Assembly: GCA_002794735.1 (NCBI GenBank)
Contig: NBAZ01000004.1
Span: 1,550,001 to 1,614,000 of the forward strand
DNA: 64,000 nucleotides
Origin: Pyrrhoderma lamaoense
Taxonomy: Eukaryota > Basidiomycota > Agaricomycetes > Hymenochaetales > Hymenochaetaceae
Direction: 5' to 3'
Shown: piece after piece, positions 47,557 to 60,638 of the stretch
Position numbering within the stretch: the first letter of the stretch is position 1
Layout: each line of letters opens with the position of its first letter
Notes under the pieces: model-generated
Databases searched by the model: none
The model's input: only the letters and a program-made list of their open reading frames with translations
Told to the model about the DNA's origin: nothing
Made by a program: the position numbers and the translations under genes

Positions 47557-48419
47557 ATGGCGGAGCCTTTAATCGTGGACTCTACATCTAAACATACAGC
47601 TACTTTCATATTTGTACATGGACTAGGGGCTCGGGAGCAAGCTGGCTTTCTGTGGTTCAAATGCTGAGTAAGGACTCTGGTCTAAGTCATGTAAAATGGG
47701 TATTACCAAATGCGTGAGTCGTCGGATTTCTCCTACAACAAGAAGTATCTATTCAATATTTCTCAGTCCGACCATGGCTGTTACTTGCAATATGGGGAAA
47801 AGGATGCCCGCCTGGTAGGCTGGAACGGTATTGCATAACCCAATCCAACTGATAGTAACTTCATAAGGTTTGATATCAAGGATACTAAATTCAGAAGTCA
47901 CGAGGATGAAGACGGAATGCTTAAGACCGTTTCTACTCTAAATGCAATTATCACAGATGAGGTGAGCAATGGGGTGCCCATATCTCGCATTATACTGGGG
48001 GATTCAGCCAGGGAGGAACAATGAGCCTGTTAACTGGGCTCACGAATGAAAGAAAGCTTGGCGGAATTGTCTGTTTGAGTGGGCGGGTGCCTCTCCGTGA
48101 TAAGTTTGGATCAGTAAGGACTTTAGATGAGTTATATTCGGACTTATCAAACCAGACTGATTGTTAACTGAAGATGATAACCGATACAGCGAAAGAGGTA
48201 CCAATCTTCTGGGGCACAGGAACAGATGATCCCCTTATACAGTTTGATCTTGTTACTACGTCAAAGCAACTACTGATCGATGCGGGAGTAAAAGCTGCTA
48301 CGGGTGATAGTCTAGTTGGAATAACGTTTAAGTCGTATGAAGGCTTGGATCACTATGTTAATCCAGAAGAGCTATCGGATTTGGGCGCATGGTTAAAGCG
48401 TGTTGTAGGAGATAACTGA
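47557..48419 (+). CDS. Acyl-protein thioesterase, tandem copy 2 (frame-broken as given)
   Basis: Tandem paralogue of the upstream gene, with the same intron positions and similar intron ends. ATG at 47557 (MAEPLIVDSTSKHTATFIFV). Two one-base losses break it: at 47629-47630 in the GLGDSG loop and in the five-G run at 47997-48001, exactly in the GGFSQGG nucleophile motif. With both restored the family sequence continues to the stop (FWGTGTDDPLIQ and GLDHYVNPEELSDL, so Asp and His remain). One substitution is unusual: LSGRVPL has Arg where copy 1 has Trp. It could be a pseudogene, but the same kind of loss occurs in single-copy genes nearby, so I annotate it as a gene of doubtful integrity. Confidence 0.75.
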
Positions 48420-48829
48420 AGTATCGAAGTGATGTATATTAGAAATTCATGTTTCTGTTTTGCGATTTTACACGCCCACATATACACACATCTTAGCCAT
48501 GACAGTGAACTTGAACAATGCTGCGGCATTGATCAATCCAGAGATGATGATAAAGTAGCGTGGTGGCGCGGTATGTGGTTCCTTAATTTGGAAGTGGATG
48601 TTGTGTCATTGTCCGTGTCACACTCACAGTAAACGTTCTGCTCCCACCGCGTTCTGGTCACGGTCGCGCCCCTCTACGGGCTAACGGAATAAATCATTCA
48701 AAATCTACGCGCGCACCTGGCACTCGTCACCTGCTTTCACCAAACCCTAGAACGAGGCTGGGTCTCTCGTCATCACACACTCTCACCCACCGCTTAACAT
48801 AGGCCGGGCCAGTTCTCCTCCTCCTGGTC

Positions 48830-51800
48830 ATGAGCCGAGGTGTCCTCGTCAACTCTGACCTACTCGATGCAAATTTACAGCCACAGCTCGGCCCGAACCC
48901 TCAAGTTTCCGTTTCAAATGCTGGCTCATCCTCCTCTCCCTCTTCAGATCCTCATTCGAACGAGTTGAATGGGAATGCTGCGCAAGGATCCAACGAACAA
49001 ACGGCAAATGAATTGGAGAGGTCTCCGGGACCACATATCGAAGAAATGAGTAATGGTATAAAGGAAGAAGATGACTATGGTGACTTGGATGAAGCAAATA
49101 GGTTTATGTTGGTAAATGGCGATGAAATGGGCTCGGGGCATAGCTCACAGGAATCTCTGGTGGAAGCAGAAACTTTTGACCCTGATCTCAGGCGTGTAAA
49201 GGTACATTATCACATTCACATTCATTCTCATCTTGGGGCGTTCCTTCTATCATCAGCTCGCATTGTCTTTTTATTGCTGTTTTCATTTTTATATCAAGAA
49301 GCACCAAAAAGAGACAGTCCCTGTACTTTTAATCCTTCTTTTCCGTCTTACTAAGGCACCGTAGTTCTAACATTTTATCACCGACTACTTCTCCCATATT
49401 AGGTATATGAGCTTGTCGGTTCTCAATGGACTGACAGGGGAACTGCTTTCTGCCAAGGCGAGTTTGACAGTGACTCGGATGAGGCTCGACTGATTGCAAA
49501 GTCGGAAGCAACTCAAGAAGTGCTGTTGAATTGTTTAATCCGAGTAACGGATGTATATCAGAGGCAACAAGAAACTTTGATTGTGTGGACGGAACCTGAT
49601 GGCACGGATTTTGCTCTGAGCTTCCAGGATGTTGATGGTTGTTCGGAGGTGTGGACGTTCATTCTTGAGGTGCAAGGACACCTCAACAATAGAGGTACGC
49701 CCGTTTGGACATATAGTGACCCTAGCGTCCGTTCTGTGTTCAGCGGCAGTGACGATTCAACTTCTACTTTGTTTTCAGAAATGGGAACTGGTCAATATTA
49801 AATCTATCTCTACTTTTAATATGTTTTACTGACAACCCAATCCAGCAATTCCAAGTACTGCGGCTCAAATGATTCAGTCCGGTCATCTCCCGGTCCCTAC
49901 CCCGGATGCGGCTTTTATTCTAGAAATAGAAAAGGCCATGCGAACGATGGCCAGGGCTCCGAAAACGCGAGAGACCATTTGCAACTACATCCTGGAAAAT
50001 AAGTATATTCATCAATTGCTAGATGCATTCGACATCGCAGAAAAGGACGAAAATTTGAATGCTTTACATGCACTCTGTAGTTGCATGCAGACGATTCGTA
50101 AGTTCTACGCATCCCTAAGTCAGGCTTGTCTTTGCTATAATTCAGTGACAATCACTAGTCCTTTTCAGTGAACACATGATGTACGAACATATCCTCACGA
50201 ATGAGCTATGGTTTGGTGTTGTTGGTATGCTAGAGTGTGAGTTTTGATTTTCTAACTCCTGGTTATCTCACTGATTTGTCTGTAGACGATCCGGAGTTTC
50301 CTGAATTCAAGGCAAACTATCGTGACTATCTCAGACAGAAAACAAAGTTCTTGCAACCGATACCCATCATGAACGAAGCAGTCCAAGCCAAAATACATAA
50401 TACATATAAGCTTCAGTATCTTAAGGATGTGATTCTAGGTCGTGCCCTTGACGATTCGACTTTCAATGTTCTCAACTCTTGCATCATCTTCAACCAGATT
50501 GAAATCATCTCCCACGTACAGCAAGACGAATTGTTCTTAACAAACCTCGTTTCACTGTTTATTCAACCTCCAAGCTCAAAGGGAAAGGAAACAGACTTTA
50601 CGGTCACGGATTCAGAGAAAGTCCCTATCATGAATGGATCTCATACCTCTGGTCATACATTTTCATCCTTTCAGTCCGGAAGAAATGAAGGTCAAGATGA
50701 GGTAGAGAGGAAAAAGGAGGTCATTTCACTTCTCCAACAATTATGCGTTATGGGTAAAAACGTCCAACTCCCTACCCGAATTGGTTTATTCAGGATATTA
50801 GTGGAGCGTGGGGTTTTGTATGCTGTGCAGTGGGCCCTGTGTAGCTCGGAGAAGCATCTGATCATTGCTGCTGGGGAGATACTGTCCGTCTTGCTTGATC
50901 ATCATACTTTAAGCGTCAGAAATCATATCATTGTCCAAGCAGAAGCTCTTGGGCAACCTACCTGTCAACAAGAAAGTCTCAGACAAGAACAAGTGAAGCT
51001 TCCGGATGTTACGAATGGTGGCCCTCCTCCATTCAAGGAGACGCTGATGCAAGCAATATGTCGAATAATGGCAAATAGTCAGGATTTTGCACTGCAAAAC
51101 CAGCTCGCGGATGCTATTCGGTTGATATGTGATGCTCCCCCACCTGAGGCCATACCTGAAGCTCAGGTTTGTTTAACAATAAAAAGAGGGATGGCTGTTA
51201 CTAAAATTTCTACAGGCTAACTTAGGGCCTAAGTTAACGACTAAGCCTCTAAGAGACGACATCAGTACTAACCGTTTCCTGGAAAACACGTACAAAGTTT
51301 GTGTAGAAACACTGTTCCGTCCACTCACTCACGATGTTCCTGATCATCACGATATCAAAGGTTTGCAATTGCGATCATCCGGCCTGTAAAACTCTATCTG
51401 ATGGGTATCTTTATCTACCAGATTCTAATTTCACGCCATCTCGAGACCGGGGAAACTTATATCTCTATTTATGTGATCTTCTATGTAGCTTTGTTCAGCA
51501 GCACTTCCCAAGGAGTTATTCCTTCGTCCTGTCTTCTAATGTCGCCTGTCGTATCGCGTCATTTTTATATGCGAGAGATAAGCATTTATGCCTTGGTAAG
51601 TGCACTCTCCGAAACTTACAGCGGTTTTTCTTATCCTTTTATTTTTGAAAGTTGCTCTTCGTTTCTTTCGCCAATGTCTCCGGGTCAACAATGGGAATCT
51701 CATCCCACAACTCGCCAAGCATGAGGTCTATACCCCTCTAATCAAGTTGACGCTGCGGGAAGCAAAACGGGAAAATCTTTTGAGCTCCGCTTGTCAAGAG

Positions 51801-52794
51801 TTCTTTGAGTCCATACGAAAGGTTCGGTGTATTTCATCTTCGACAAGGAAGTTTCTTACCTATGTATTCAAATATAGGATAACTTGAAGAAAGCTATTGA
51901 AAGTATAATGAAACACCATGAGGCTGACATCCGGGAGCTTGCAAAATCATCAAATGGGGCCATAACTTTCCAGGGCATCATATCTCGACATGAGATGAAT
52001 ATCGAACCTCATCCTATCCCTGTTGAAAAGAAGCAGCCGTTAGTAGTTCATGTTCGTTGTTCACTTACTCTCTTTGACACATTATCTAGTGTTATACGAA
52101 CCCCTCGACTGTTTGGACGGGTTATGGAAGCAGAGGAAGAAGAAAACTATCTACTTGGTGATGATAGTGAAGAAGACCAGATTGTTCCTGTTCCTCGTGC
52201 AGATCATGCCTTCTTGGGTGCTTTCCGAAAGAAACGGCCACGCGCAACTACCAGCTCTCAAGCAAACAAGAGTATGCGGCTGACAAACGCACAGCAACGA
52301 CCATCGTCACCATTGTCATCTCTTCTTGAATATGATGATGATGATGAAACTGGTAATGAGGTGCTTTCTGACCAGGAGCCATCGACACCAGGTACCCCAA
52401 TGACGCCTCATCGGCAAATTGAGATTCTACCCTATGAGCCTCCTGAGCCTTCGGACCCGAGGATGACTTACTGGAATCACTGGTTTGTAAGACGGCCGAT
52501 GAATCACAAAAGGCTGAAGCACCTTCTATCAAACTTCGCGAGAAACGCAGACGCGGGGAGGAGGAAGATGATGATGCATTTGAGAAGTTGACTCCGAAGA
52601 ACCGACGGCTCAGCAACGCATCTGATGATGCCTCCCAAGTCGCCGCTGCAAAAGCACGAGCTATGGCACCGTCTGCCAAGCCCGCCGAGGATGGTTCAAA
52701 AAAACTAAAGCTCAAGTTTAGTATGTCCAAGATTATTGGAGGAGGTGATAAGTCAGCTTCAAAACCGGATAGCAAGGACGGCGGAAACGGCTAG
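48830..52794 (+). CDS. PSY2: PP4 regulatory subunit 3 (SMEK/Psy2)
   Basis: Regulatory subunit of protein phosphatase 4, involved in DNA damage recovery. ATG at 48830 opens a disordered acidic leader of about 120 residues. The EVH1/PH-like domain follows after an intron (VYELVGSQWTDRGTAFCQGE, QETLIVWTEPDGTDFALSFQ, EVWTFILEVQGHL), then SMEK repeats: RETICNYILENKYIHQLLDA, FEANY-like DPEFPEFKANYRDYLRQ, KLQYLKDVILGRALDDSTFN, IFNQIEIISHVQQDELFL, LYLCDLLCSFVQQH and CQEFFESIRK. The tail is acidic then Lys/Ser-rich, ending SMSKIIGGGDKS. About eight introns. One G is missing near 52459: restoring it joins PEPSDP to EDDLLESLVCKTADESQ and on to the stop. Confidence 0.94.
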
Positions 52795-54673
52795 TGAATT
52801 GTTTGTTTTTGTGTTAATGTAAATTATGCTTTTACCCCCCATCTGTCAGCTGTATGTTTTTCTCTTTGTTCTTTTCAATGTTTTTATTTACCATGCACAT
52901 TCCTTTATTAATTTTTTTCCATCTCTCTTTCTGTGAGTTTGTTCACAAGCATCTTTTCTCGTGTTACGTGATCATCTTTTCGATGTGCTTAGAGATTTCA
53001 TGCGGTCCCAATCATCTGTTAATGTATCCACATGTATTGCAGCTCCCCGTGCCCTGTTTTCTGTCGAGATGACCAAGTTTGCCCTTGGAGCATTAGACAA
53101 ACATCGAACATATATTTTAACGATATAAGTGGGACCCCAAGATGATATTATATCACATTCCTTCCTTTCCTTACACATCCCATTCCCTTAACTCAGGCAA
53201 GCATTTTATTCCAACATTAATGGGGGAATTTCGGTTTTCAGTTTGGTTTCTATTCTGTTTTCTACTTCTTCCGTATATGAACAAATTTGGCCCAGAAATA
53301 TGAATATAATTTGAACTGATTGGGATTGTTGCAATCTTTATTTTAATAAAGCAGCTTAATATCATCGGAGTCTGAAAATAGTCCGCCATGTGTGGTCTAA
53401 ACTGGGACATTTGTTCACTTATTAATCATCGCATCTCCTTCTGCCCTAGAGCTTTCGGACGTACGACTCTAGTAAGAAATGCGGGGACCGTGGACACAAA
53501 TCCATGGTAGGCTATCCTTGCCTTTTGGAGAAGTGATTGATAGACGCACTGAAGCAGATACCCCATCCTTTACATTCCTCCCTTAGTGGATGCCTTGCAA
53601 AGTTGGAATTAGAGGAATAGAATGTGCTTAGTATACTTTTACTGATAACCTACTTTGCCCGGTCTCAATCACTTCCTTTCCGTTGAGTCGAACTGCAGAG
53701 TTCAGCTCTACTTTGCGGTGTCATGTAACTGACTTGAATTAACGTGCCCATTCAATAATCGGTCGAGTTTGCTCTTGGCGCCCGGCTTGATAGACTTACT
53801 GAAGACGTCTTTGCTCATTTATATATGTTTACCTAGCAAAGCGCATTCTTCCTTCCCCAACTTTGCTGTCTTCTCTTTCCTATTCTTGCTCTAAGTTTGT
53901 CATATATGTGCCCATACTGACTTTTTTGGATACGTCTGAATAGCTTCTAATTTACCTTACCCTGAAAACTTTGCTACTCTGATCACCAAGGAGGCAAATT
54001 CTGTCTTTACCTTCACCCTTCCTGTGGAAAAAGAAAATTGCAACTGCAATTTCCAGTTATTAAAAATTTGCGCTTAGTCGAGTGTTTAAAAAAATTCACT
54101 TATTTTCTTTTGCAAAAAGCAAGCCCGTGAGTATCGCTTCAAAGGTTTCATATATTATTATATATTTGATTTTAATGCAAATATAGTGTTTACCTCATTT
54201 CATCAGAGCTACTTTCTAGTCAGTTCAGACATCTTTTACGGATACTGGTTACGGGATCCAATAAACATTCTCTTGTTTGCTCCCGACAAAAGATAGAAAA
54301 GATGAAAACATATGCTGTGTCTAAGTGGGTCGGCTGGGAACAGGCTAATACCTGAATAACATTGCTCTGCACTTTGGATATAACTTTGCACGATTGTGCT
54401 CACTCCCCAAACAAGACATATTTCGCGGGAAGTATCAATCGTGGCGGCAAAATATGCCTATACGTTTATTTCGTGGCACAAAGCTATATAGCATAGCGAT
54501 CTTTCTGATCTTTCAAAGGGTCCTTTTTCTCCCCCACTCCTTCTTATTTCTTCCGGTTTTAATTTTTTTTTGAATATTTTGTTACGTGAACCTCCTCTAG
54601 ATAAACTTGAACATTTATACTTTCAACGAAGCTTGCGCTACTATTGCACACCACTTCTATAGCTGCGCGCAGG
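52795..54673. other. Intergenic, 1.9 kb
   Basis: Unusually long for this window. AT-rich, with no ORF longer than 80 codons that looks coding. It is expected to carry the terminator of the PP4 subunit and the promoter and leader of the next gene; the plus strand becomes pyrimidine-rich after 54500. Confidence 0.45.
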
Positions 54674-57059
54674 ATGTCAGATCCAGGTTATAGGTATCAT
54701 CAACCCCCTCCAGTCCCCGTTGACCCAAGAGCAATTCAATATGATCCTTATGCTGAAAGCAAAGAGAAAGCTTATGCACGACAACGCATGGCACCACCAC
54801 CACCTCCCCCTCCGTACGCATATGGAGCACCCCCTCAAATGATGCGAGAAGAATAGTAAGTACTATTTGATTGTCAATGCTTCCAGAGGGAATAAAAATT
54901 AAGATTGTGGCCACTGATTAATTTCACCAATTTTCTTCTTTCTTCTTTCTTTCTTCTTTCGGGTTGACTACTATCCCCGTTTAATAGTATGTCTGTCCCT
55001 CACGGATATCGGTCAGCACCTATGTACCGCGAAGCCCCTCCTCCGGGGCAATACCTTCCCAGTCCCGGTTATGTTAGGCACTCACCATACCCGCCTCCAC
55101 ACGGGGGTTCGAGTGTTAGGATGTCAGCACCGGTGGACCCAGGATATAGCCACGCTCACCCATACATGCATCATCCTTCCGCATACGGGAGACCAACTGC
55201 TGAACCCAGTCATGCGCATCATCATCCTCCCCCTCCTCCTCCAATGCCAGCGAGCTCATCGCGTGGGCCAAGAGGTCAAGTACGCACAATGGCAGATACA
55301 TATTTAGATTATTACATGTCTTCTCGTCGTTCTTCTTCTTCGTCGGCTGGGGCACAGGCGAAGACTGTGTATGGTCCTGAGTCTCAAATACAGTTTATTA
55401 AATATGAAGCCCCGCCTCCTCCGAGGGCTAGACCTTCTCCGCCTACTCCGAGGCCTGGGGTGACTGCTAATACGTATCCCCTTCCACCACCCCCTCCTCC
55501 TACGCATAATCACTTATGTAGTTGTGGGATTGATCATGGTGAACATAGTCCGCATCCGTACACTCGGAATTCGGGACAACCTTCACATTCGGAGTCTTCT
55601 AGATATAACAATCACTCCTCACATCCTCCACAACAAGGTGGATCAAGTCAATATACGTATATCGAAGCCCCGCCGCCTGCGGGTATCATCACATCTTCGT
55701 CTTCGTCACCCAAACAAGCTCAAGTGCATGTAGTAGAACAGACTGCTCATAGAGCGGATACTTCATCTCCTGCTCCATACGGGCATCCACCGATTTCTCG
55801 CTCACCTCCTAGATCTCCTCAACATGAGCGAAGGTCAACTGGGTCGTCGTCTGTTCATGAGACGAGTGGTATGCAACAACGTATGCGTTCTCCCCGACTT
55901 CGTCCTATAGATCTTTCAATAAGAGAGGACGGGAGGGATGACGTTTTTGTTAATAATAACGTTCATGCCCAAAGTAGTCGTGAGGCATCTCCTAGGACAG
56001 ATTTGAATCTTGGTAAAGAGAAAGGAAAGTTGATGTTCTTGCTTAACTCTGAGAAACGAACTTTGGGGAGCGGTGGGAGAGAGCAAGATGTTTTGATGGA
56101 CGAGGATCATCAAGACGAACGACCTAGTTCCAGGAGATCATTGCCTTCCTCATCTTTAGGTGTTAACGAGAGCGGAGCCTTACGTCCTCATGACCGCCCT
56201 GATTCAAGAAACTCTAGGATGTCTCTCGAGTCGGAGGAGATTGACGAACTCGCGAGAGAAAGAGATAGCGCTGTTGTTGAAGAGAACTACAAGAGGGAAC
56301 GTCTTAGATCTAGGTGGAAGAATGAGGAAAGGGAGAGCGAGAGGAGGTCTAGAGGTGAATTAGATATTTCACCTTTGAGTAGGCAGAGTAAAGCTCGGGG
56401 ATCGAGTATTCCCAGATCGAGGAGTGAGAGCTTACACAGTACTACGAAGAAGGCACAGAGAAGTATAAGAGTGATAGCACACCGATGCCTTCCACTTCCT
56501 CCTCCTCCCTGAAACGGAAGCTTGGGGATAGGGAAAGCTCGTCTATTCCTAGTCCTTCTACCACATCCTTGTCAAACGAGAAGAAGAAGAATCACGAACG
56601 TGACATCACCCCAAATCGGAAAGCAATCAAAGAAGATGATAGCGAAGAGGAAGTAGACCGAGAACGAAAGTTCCGAGCAAAGAAACGCAAAGTCGATGAA
56701 AATCAGTTTAACAATCAAGGTGATACAGACAAAGTGGATTTTAGAGAGAGTAACGAAGTCGATGTGAACAAAGTTAATGATGTAGGCGCCAATGTTGATT
56801 TTGGCATTGACGGGGATGAAGGAGAGGAAGAAGAAGGAGATTCGGAGTATAGACCTGGTACTAGTGTTGAAGAGACCAATTCTTCTTCTTCTTCCTCTTC
56901 GTTGGAAGACCCGTCAGCTCCGGATGCGATCGCGGCAGCACCAAAATTGAGAGAAGAAAAAAAAAGAGTGATATAAAAAAGAAGAATCTGGAAATCGAAC
57001 TTGAAGAGGAGAAAAAACGGATTAGGACGAGATCTCAGGTTAAGGAGGATAAGAACTAA
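54674..57059 (+). CDS. Uncharacterised Pro/His/Ser-rich protein
   Basis: Not recognised. ATG at 54674 (MSDPGYRYHQPPPVPVDPRA). One long intron at 54856-54987 has an extended TTCTTC tract before the acceptor; all other codons to the stop at 57059 lie in one exon, giving about 750 residues. Composition: Pro-Tyr-His-rich repeats (about 54990-55270), a short possible folded segment VRTMADTYLDYYMSSRR, more Pro/Ser/His, an Arg/Ser/Glu region (ERDSAVVEENYKRERLRSRW), then acidic and Lys-rich C-terminus. Two single-base losses must be restored (56460-56463 and the nine-A run 56957-56965). The second lets the frame continue as KSDIKKKNLEIELEEEKKRI to the stop. Flanked by 1.9 and 4.4 kb of non-coding DNA, an arrangement often seen for regulators (inference). 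Confidence 0.7.
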
Positions 57060-57854
57060 TCTTGTGAATTTCTTTTTCTTCTGGCTGGGACTGAACTAGG
57101 GTTTGACTTGGACTTGGAGTGCTATAACCTGTAGACTGAACTTGGGAAACTTGGCGACTTGGGAAAAGAGTCTAGAATTACTAGGTGGCTTAAGCTGAAC
57201 GTAGTTCATGTTCATCTGTTTGTTTGCCTGTAGATGCAACCCAATGAGAAAACTTCCCATCCGTCCTGTCCCCCTCCGAGTCTTTTTCTCCTTCCAGTAC
57301 AACCGCTCTCTGCTATTTGCGTTTCTCTGCTCGTATGGAGAGAGTGCGTTATTCGCTACCAGCCCAGCTTAGCTTAGCTAGTTAGTACAACGTCATGGCT
57401 TGGGCTAACAACATGTCTCCTGTCTCTACCTGGTTGACATACGTTCAGACGGACTTGCAGTCTTAGTGTGCCAAGAATCTAGCTAGGGTACGTGTAATGC
57501 TTCCATGCGTACACAAAAAGCTCGAATGTGATATGTATAGACGAAATAGCCGTATCTCCGTCACCCAGGTCTCGATCCTCACTCCTCTCTACGAAGAAAT
57601 TCAATCGGATCCAACTCATTAATAGGTCGAGCTACTAGTCTTTTGTTGTCTCCGTTCTCGTCGCTACTTCTGCTATGCTACTAGCTCTGTTCTACTGTGG
57701 AAGTTTCATCTTCCTTGCTTTGTTACTTTCGTTCTTTCTGTACTTGGCTCTTTTATTTCTTTGGTCGGATTTTTTCTTTTAACGTTCTCCTTTTACTTTT
57801 CTTCCCCTTTTGCTGATGATGATAATGATGACTGTGATGACGTTTATGACCAAA

Positions 57855-57889
57855 TGACGGACGGACGGATGGATGGACGGATGGTAGAA
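57855..57889. repeat. Tetranucleotide repeat (GGAC/GGAT)
   Basis: About eight tandem units alternating GGAC and GGAT within the long non-coding region. Simple-sequence repeat. Confidence 0.7.
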
Positions 57890-58675
57890 AGGCGTAAATA
57901 AGGGTCAATCTCTATTTTCTTACTCTTTACTCTTTTACTCTCTCTTTGTGCACATGTTTTACTTCTAGTTTTCAGCTTTCTTTTTTTGTCTTTTTGTCTA
58001 CTTTTTTTCTGTCTAGTTTACTTTTTTTTTCTCCGTCCAAATGTTCATTTTAGATCTCAAATTTAAATCCAAATCCAAATCAAAAAAGCAGTAGGGTGAA
58101 TGAGTGAATCAGAAATCGACAATTTTTGTAATTAGAAGGTAGAGGAGGGAGAAGGGAAGAGAATTAAAAAAAAAGTAAAAGTAAAGAGACATTCAAGCAT
58201 TCGAAATAGCAGTAAGAAAAAATAGTTTGCTACATTAAGAATTGCTTGACGACTATTCGGTACATGGTATTCGGTAACTCGGTAAGAAGCGAAAGTGAAT
58301 GAGATCGTCTGAGCGCGAAGGAGAGATCGGGCCTTTACAGCGACAACAACAACAACGACTTTTGAAAAAAAGCAAGAATAAGAAATAAAAGAAGAACTGA
58401 TGGACGTCGAAGCGAGCGAAGGCTGGGGTACTTAAGGTCAAAGTCGAGTTGTTCAGTAGTAATGTAAAGATTGTACAGGTAGGTATAATTAAACTATTTA
58501 AACTGTTATGAAATGTAATTGGGAGTTGGTAAATCGAGTTAGTTGATATTGATAGCTCAGTCACTTAGTGAGTCAATGATTTTCTCTGTGAGCTCGCTAT
58601 CGTATTCGTATTCGTTCCAAGTGGATTGATCATTGCTTTTTTCTTAGTCTTCAGTCTTAGTCTTGATAATAATGA

Positions 58676-58711
58676 TTGGATTTGGATATTGGATTTGGAT
58701 TTGGATTTGTA
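58676..58711. repeat. GGATTT-type short tandem repeat
   Basis: About five imperfect copies of GGATTT, in the non-coding region. It is not a telomere array: too short and interrupted. Confidence 0.6.
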
Positions 58712-60623
58712 GATCGATGGGAGCTGTGAGTTGTAAATGTGAAATAAAATTCAGACATGAACATTGAAAATAAACATTACTATATTATATCATCATCATA
58801 GAATCAAAATAGAGATATACAGAAAATCGAAGAAAGAAAAAAAGGATCAATTACTCAAGCGGAGCGTGATTAGCGAGCGTATTCAGCAGCGAGTTCAAGC
58901 TTCTGTAAGGGTCCTCGGAATGATTTTCCAAGATTTTCCAGATTTCTAGGTTATTTTCCATAAAGAAATCTTCAAAAGTCTCTAACGCGATTTTCCTTAT
59001 TTTTTTTTCTCTCTCTTTTTCCATCTGCACCCGCCGTCTCCTTCTCGACCATGCTAACCCCTGATTTAAACCAACCTCGGAATTTTAGCTTACACTATAC
59101 AAGCAAAGTGACGTAAATCCGAGGTTGATTTTTTTTTTTGTGAAGATCGTGTGTTACAGTTAACGCTTGAGGTATAAAGCGATGTGTCACGTATTTGCGT
59201 ATATATACAGAATGACATGTCAGAACATATAGTATAGCATTCATAATAGGTTCTCTCTGCCATGAATACCCTGATCTGGTGATCGTCTTAACTACGTACA
59301 AATTCAGGGGAGGAGGGGAGCGTTGAGGATCATATGCATGTGGCTCATCATATTATATGATCGAGAAATTGCTATTAATACCAATAATACTGATAATTGT
59401 GGCTGACTGGTTGGTTTTAGCTGTTGGGGCGAGATGGGGAGATGGCTGTAAATGTGTTTTTTTCTTCTTTTTGATTGTTAGTTATTAGATGATAGTTACA
59501 TGGCACGTATATGTATCGGTAGATATGATATAGATAATGAGATATAGTAGATATAGTAGATGATAATAAGGTACGTACGATGTATGTTGGGTGTGATTAA
59601 TAACATGCATGCATAAACGATCAAGTTCGATCAGGTTAGTGGTAGCAGTGTTTGAGAGTCGATCAGTTTATTCATTTTGTTTATTTTGTTGTTTTGTCAT
59701 TGTTTTTTTTCAATTGCATACTTATTTTCGGTATTTAAGCTAAAGTGTAAGATACTAGATAAGTACTAGTAGTAAAACTACCACTAGCACTAGCCTTCCC
59801 GCAGCAAAGTTTGAAAATACAAATACGAAAAATAAAAGGTCAACAAAATATAATCCAAAAGCGAAGGGGGATAAGGAGCTCGGTCTAAGCGGGGATTAGC
59901 AGGTATGGCTAGAAGGGAAGGGCTAACTAAGTGAGAAAAGAAGTAAGTAACGTTTGATTATGTTTTCATTTACATGGTTTGAGAGTTAGATTAAGACCTA
60001 AATTTAGATTCGGTGAAGTGTCTGGGCTGATTAGGTTTTGAGTTATAACCGGTATAAGGACTTTAGGGCCGGGGGGAGAGGCTTAACGTAATAGGGATCC
60101 TTAATTTAGAGATGTGATGTCCTTTTAAAGGAGATATCTGGGTTAGCTTCCGGGGGTCTGTTTATTTTAGATCTTATTTTTTAATTATTTGCTTTTTTCT
60201 TCACTTAAGGAGTCCGGATGAGTTTGTTATCGTTGTGTGTAAGTTCTTAGTCTCGAAATAAATAAGCAAGTGAAAAAAGATAGTTGGGATCATGGATCGA
60301 GGGGTGTGGCGTTAGATTGAGAGATGATGAGGTTGTGAGGAGGGAGGGATCATGAGTGGCTAGGGAAAACAAAAACGAAGACGCAAATCAATAGGCTGGG
60401 AGTTGAAACCTAAATATCTTTCTAAGTTGTCCTTGACTCTTTGGGGGGGATTTGATAGGTGTGATGTGTGATGATGAGATTGGAAGGAGGGAGGAGGGGG
60501 GGGGAGATTTAAAAAGTAAACGAAAGGAAGAGAAGCGAAGGTAGGTAGGAGATCACCATGGTAAACTGAGACACGAGTGGTATAGAAAGTTTAAAAAAAG
60601 AGGATGAATAGGGAATAGGGACG

Positions 60624-60638
60624 TGTGTGTGTGTGTGT
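60624..60638. repeat. GT dinucleotide repeat
   Basis: About seven tandem GT units in the long non-coding region. Confidence 0.6.

Noticed and set aside
58676..58711. Telomere-like GGATTT repeats
   Set aside because: Only about five imperfect units, interrupted, inside a gene-bearing region.
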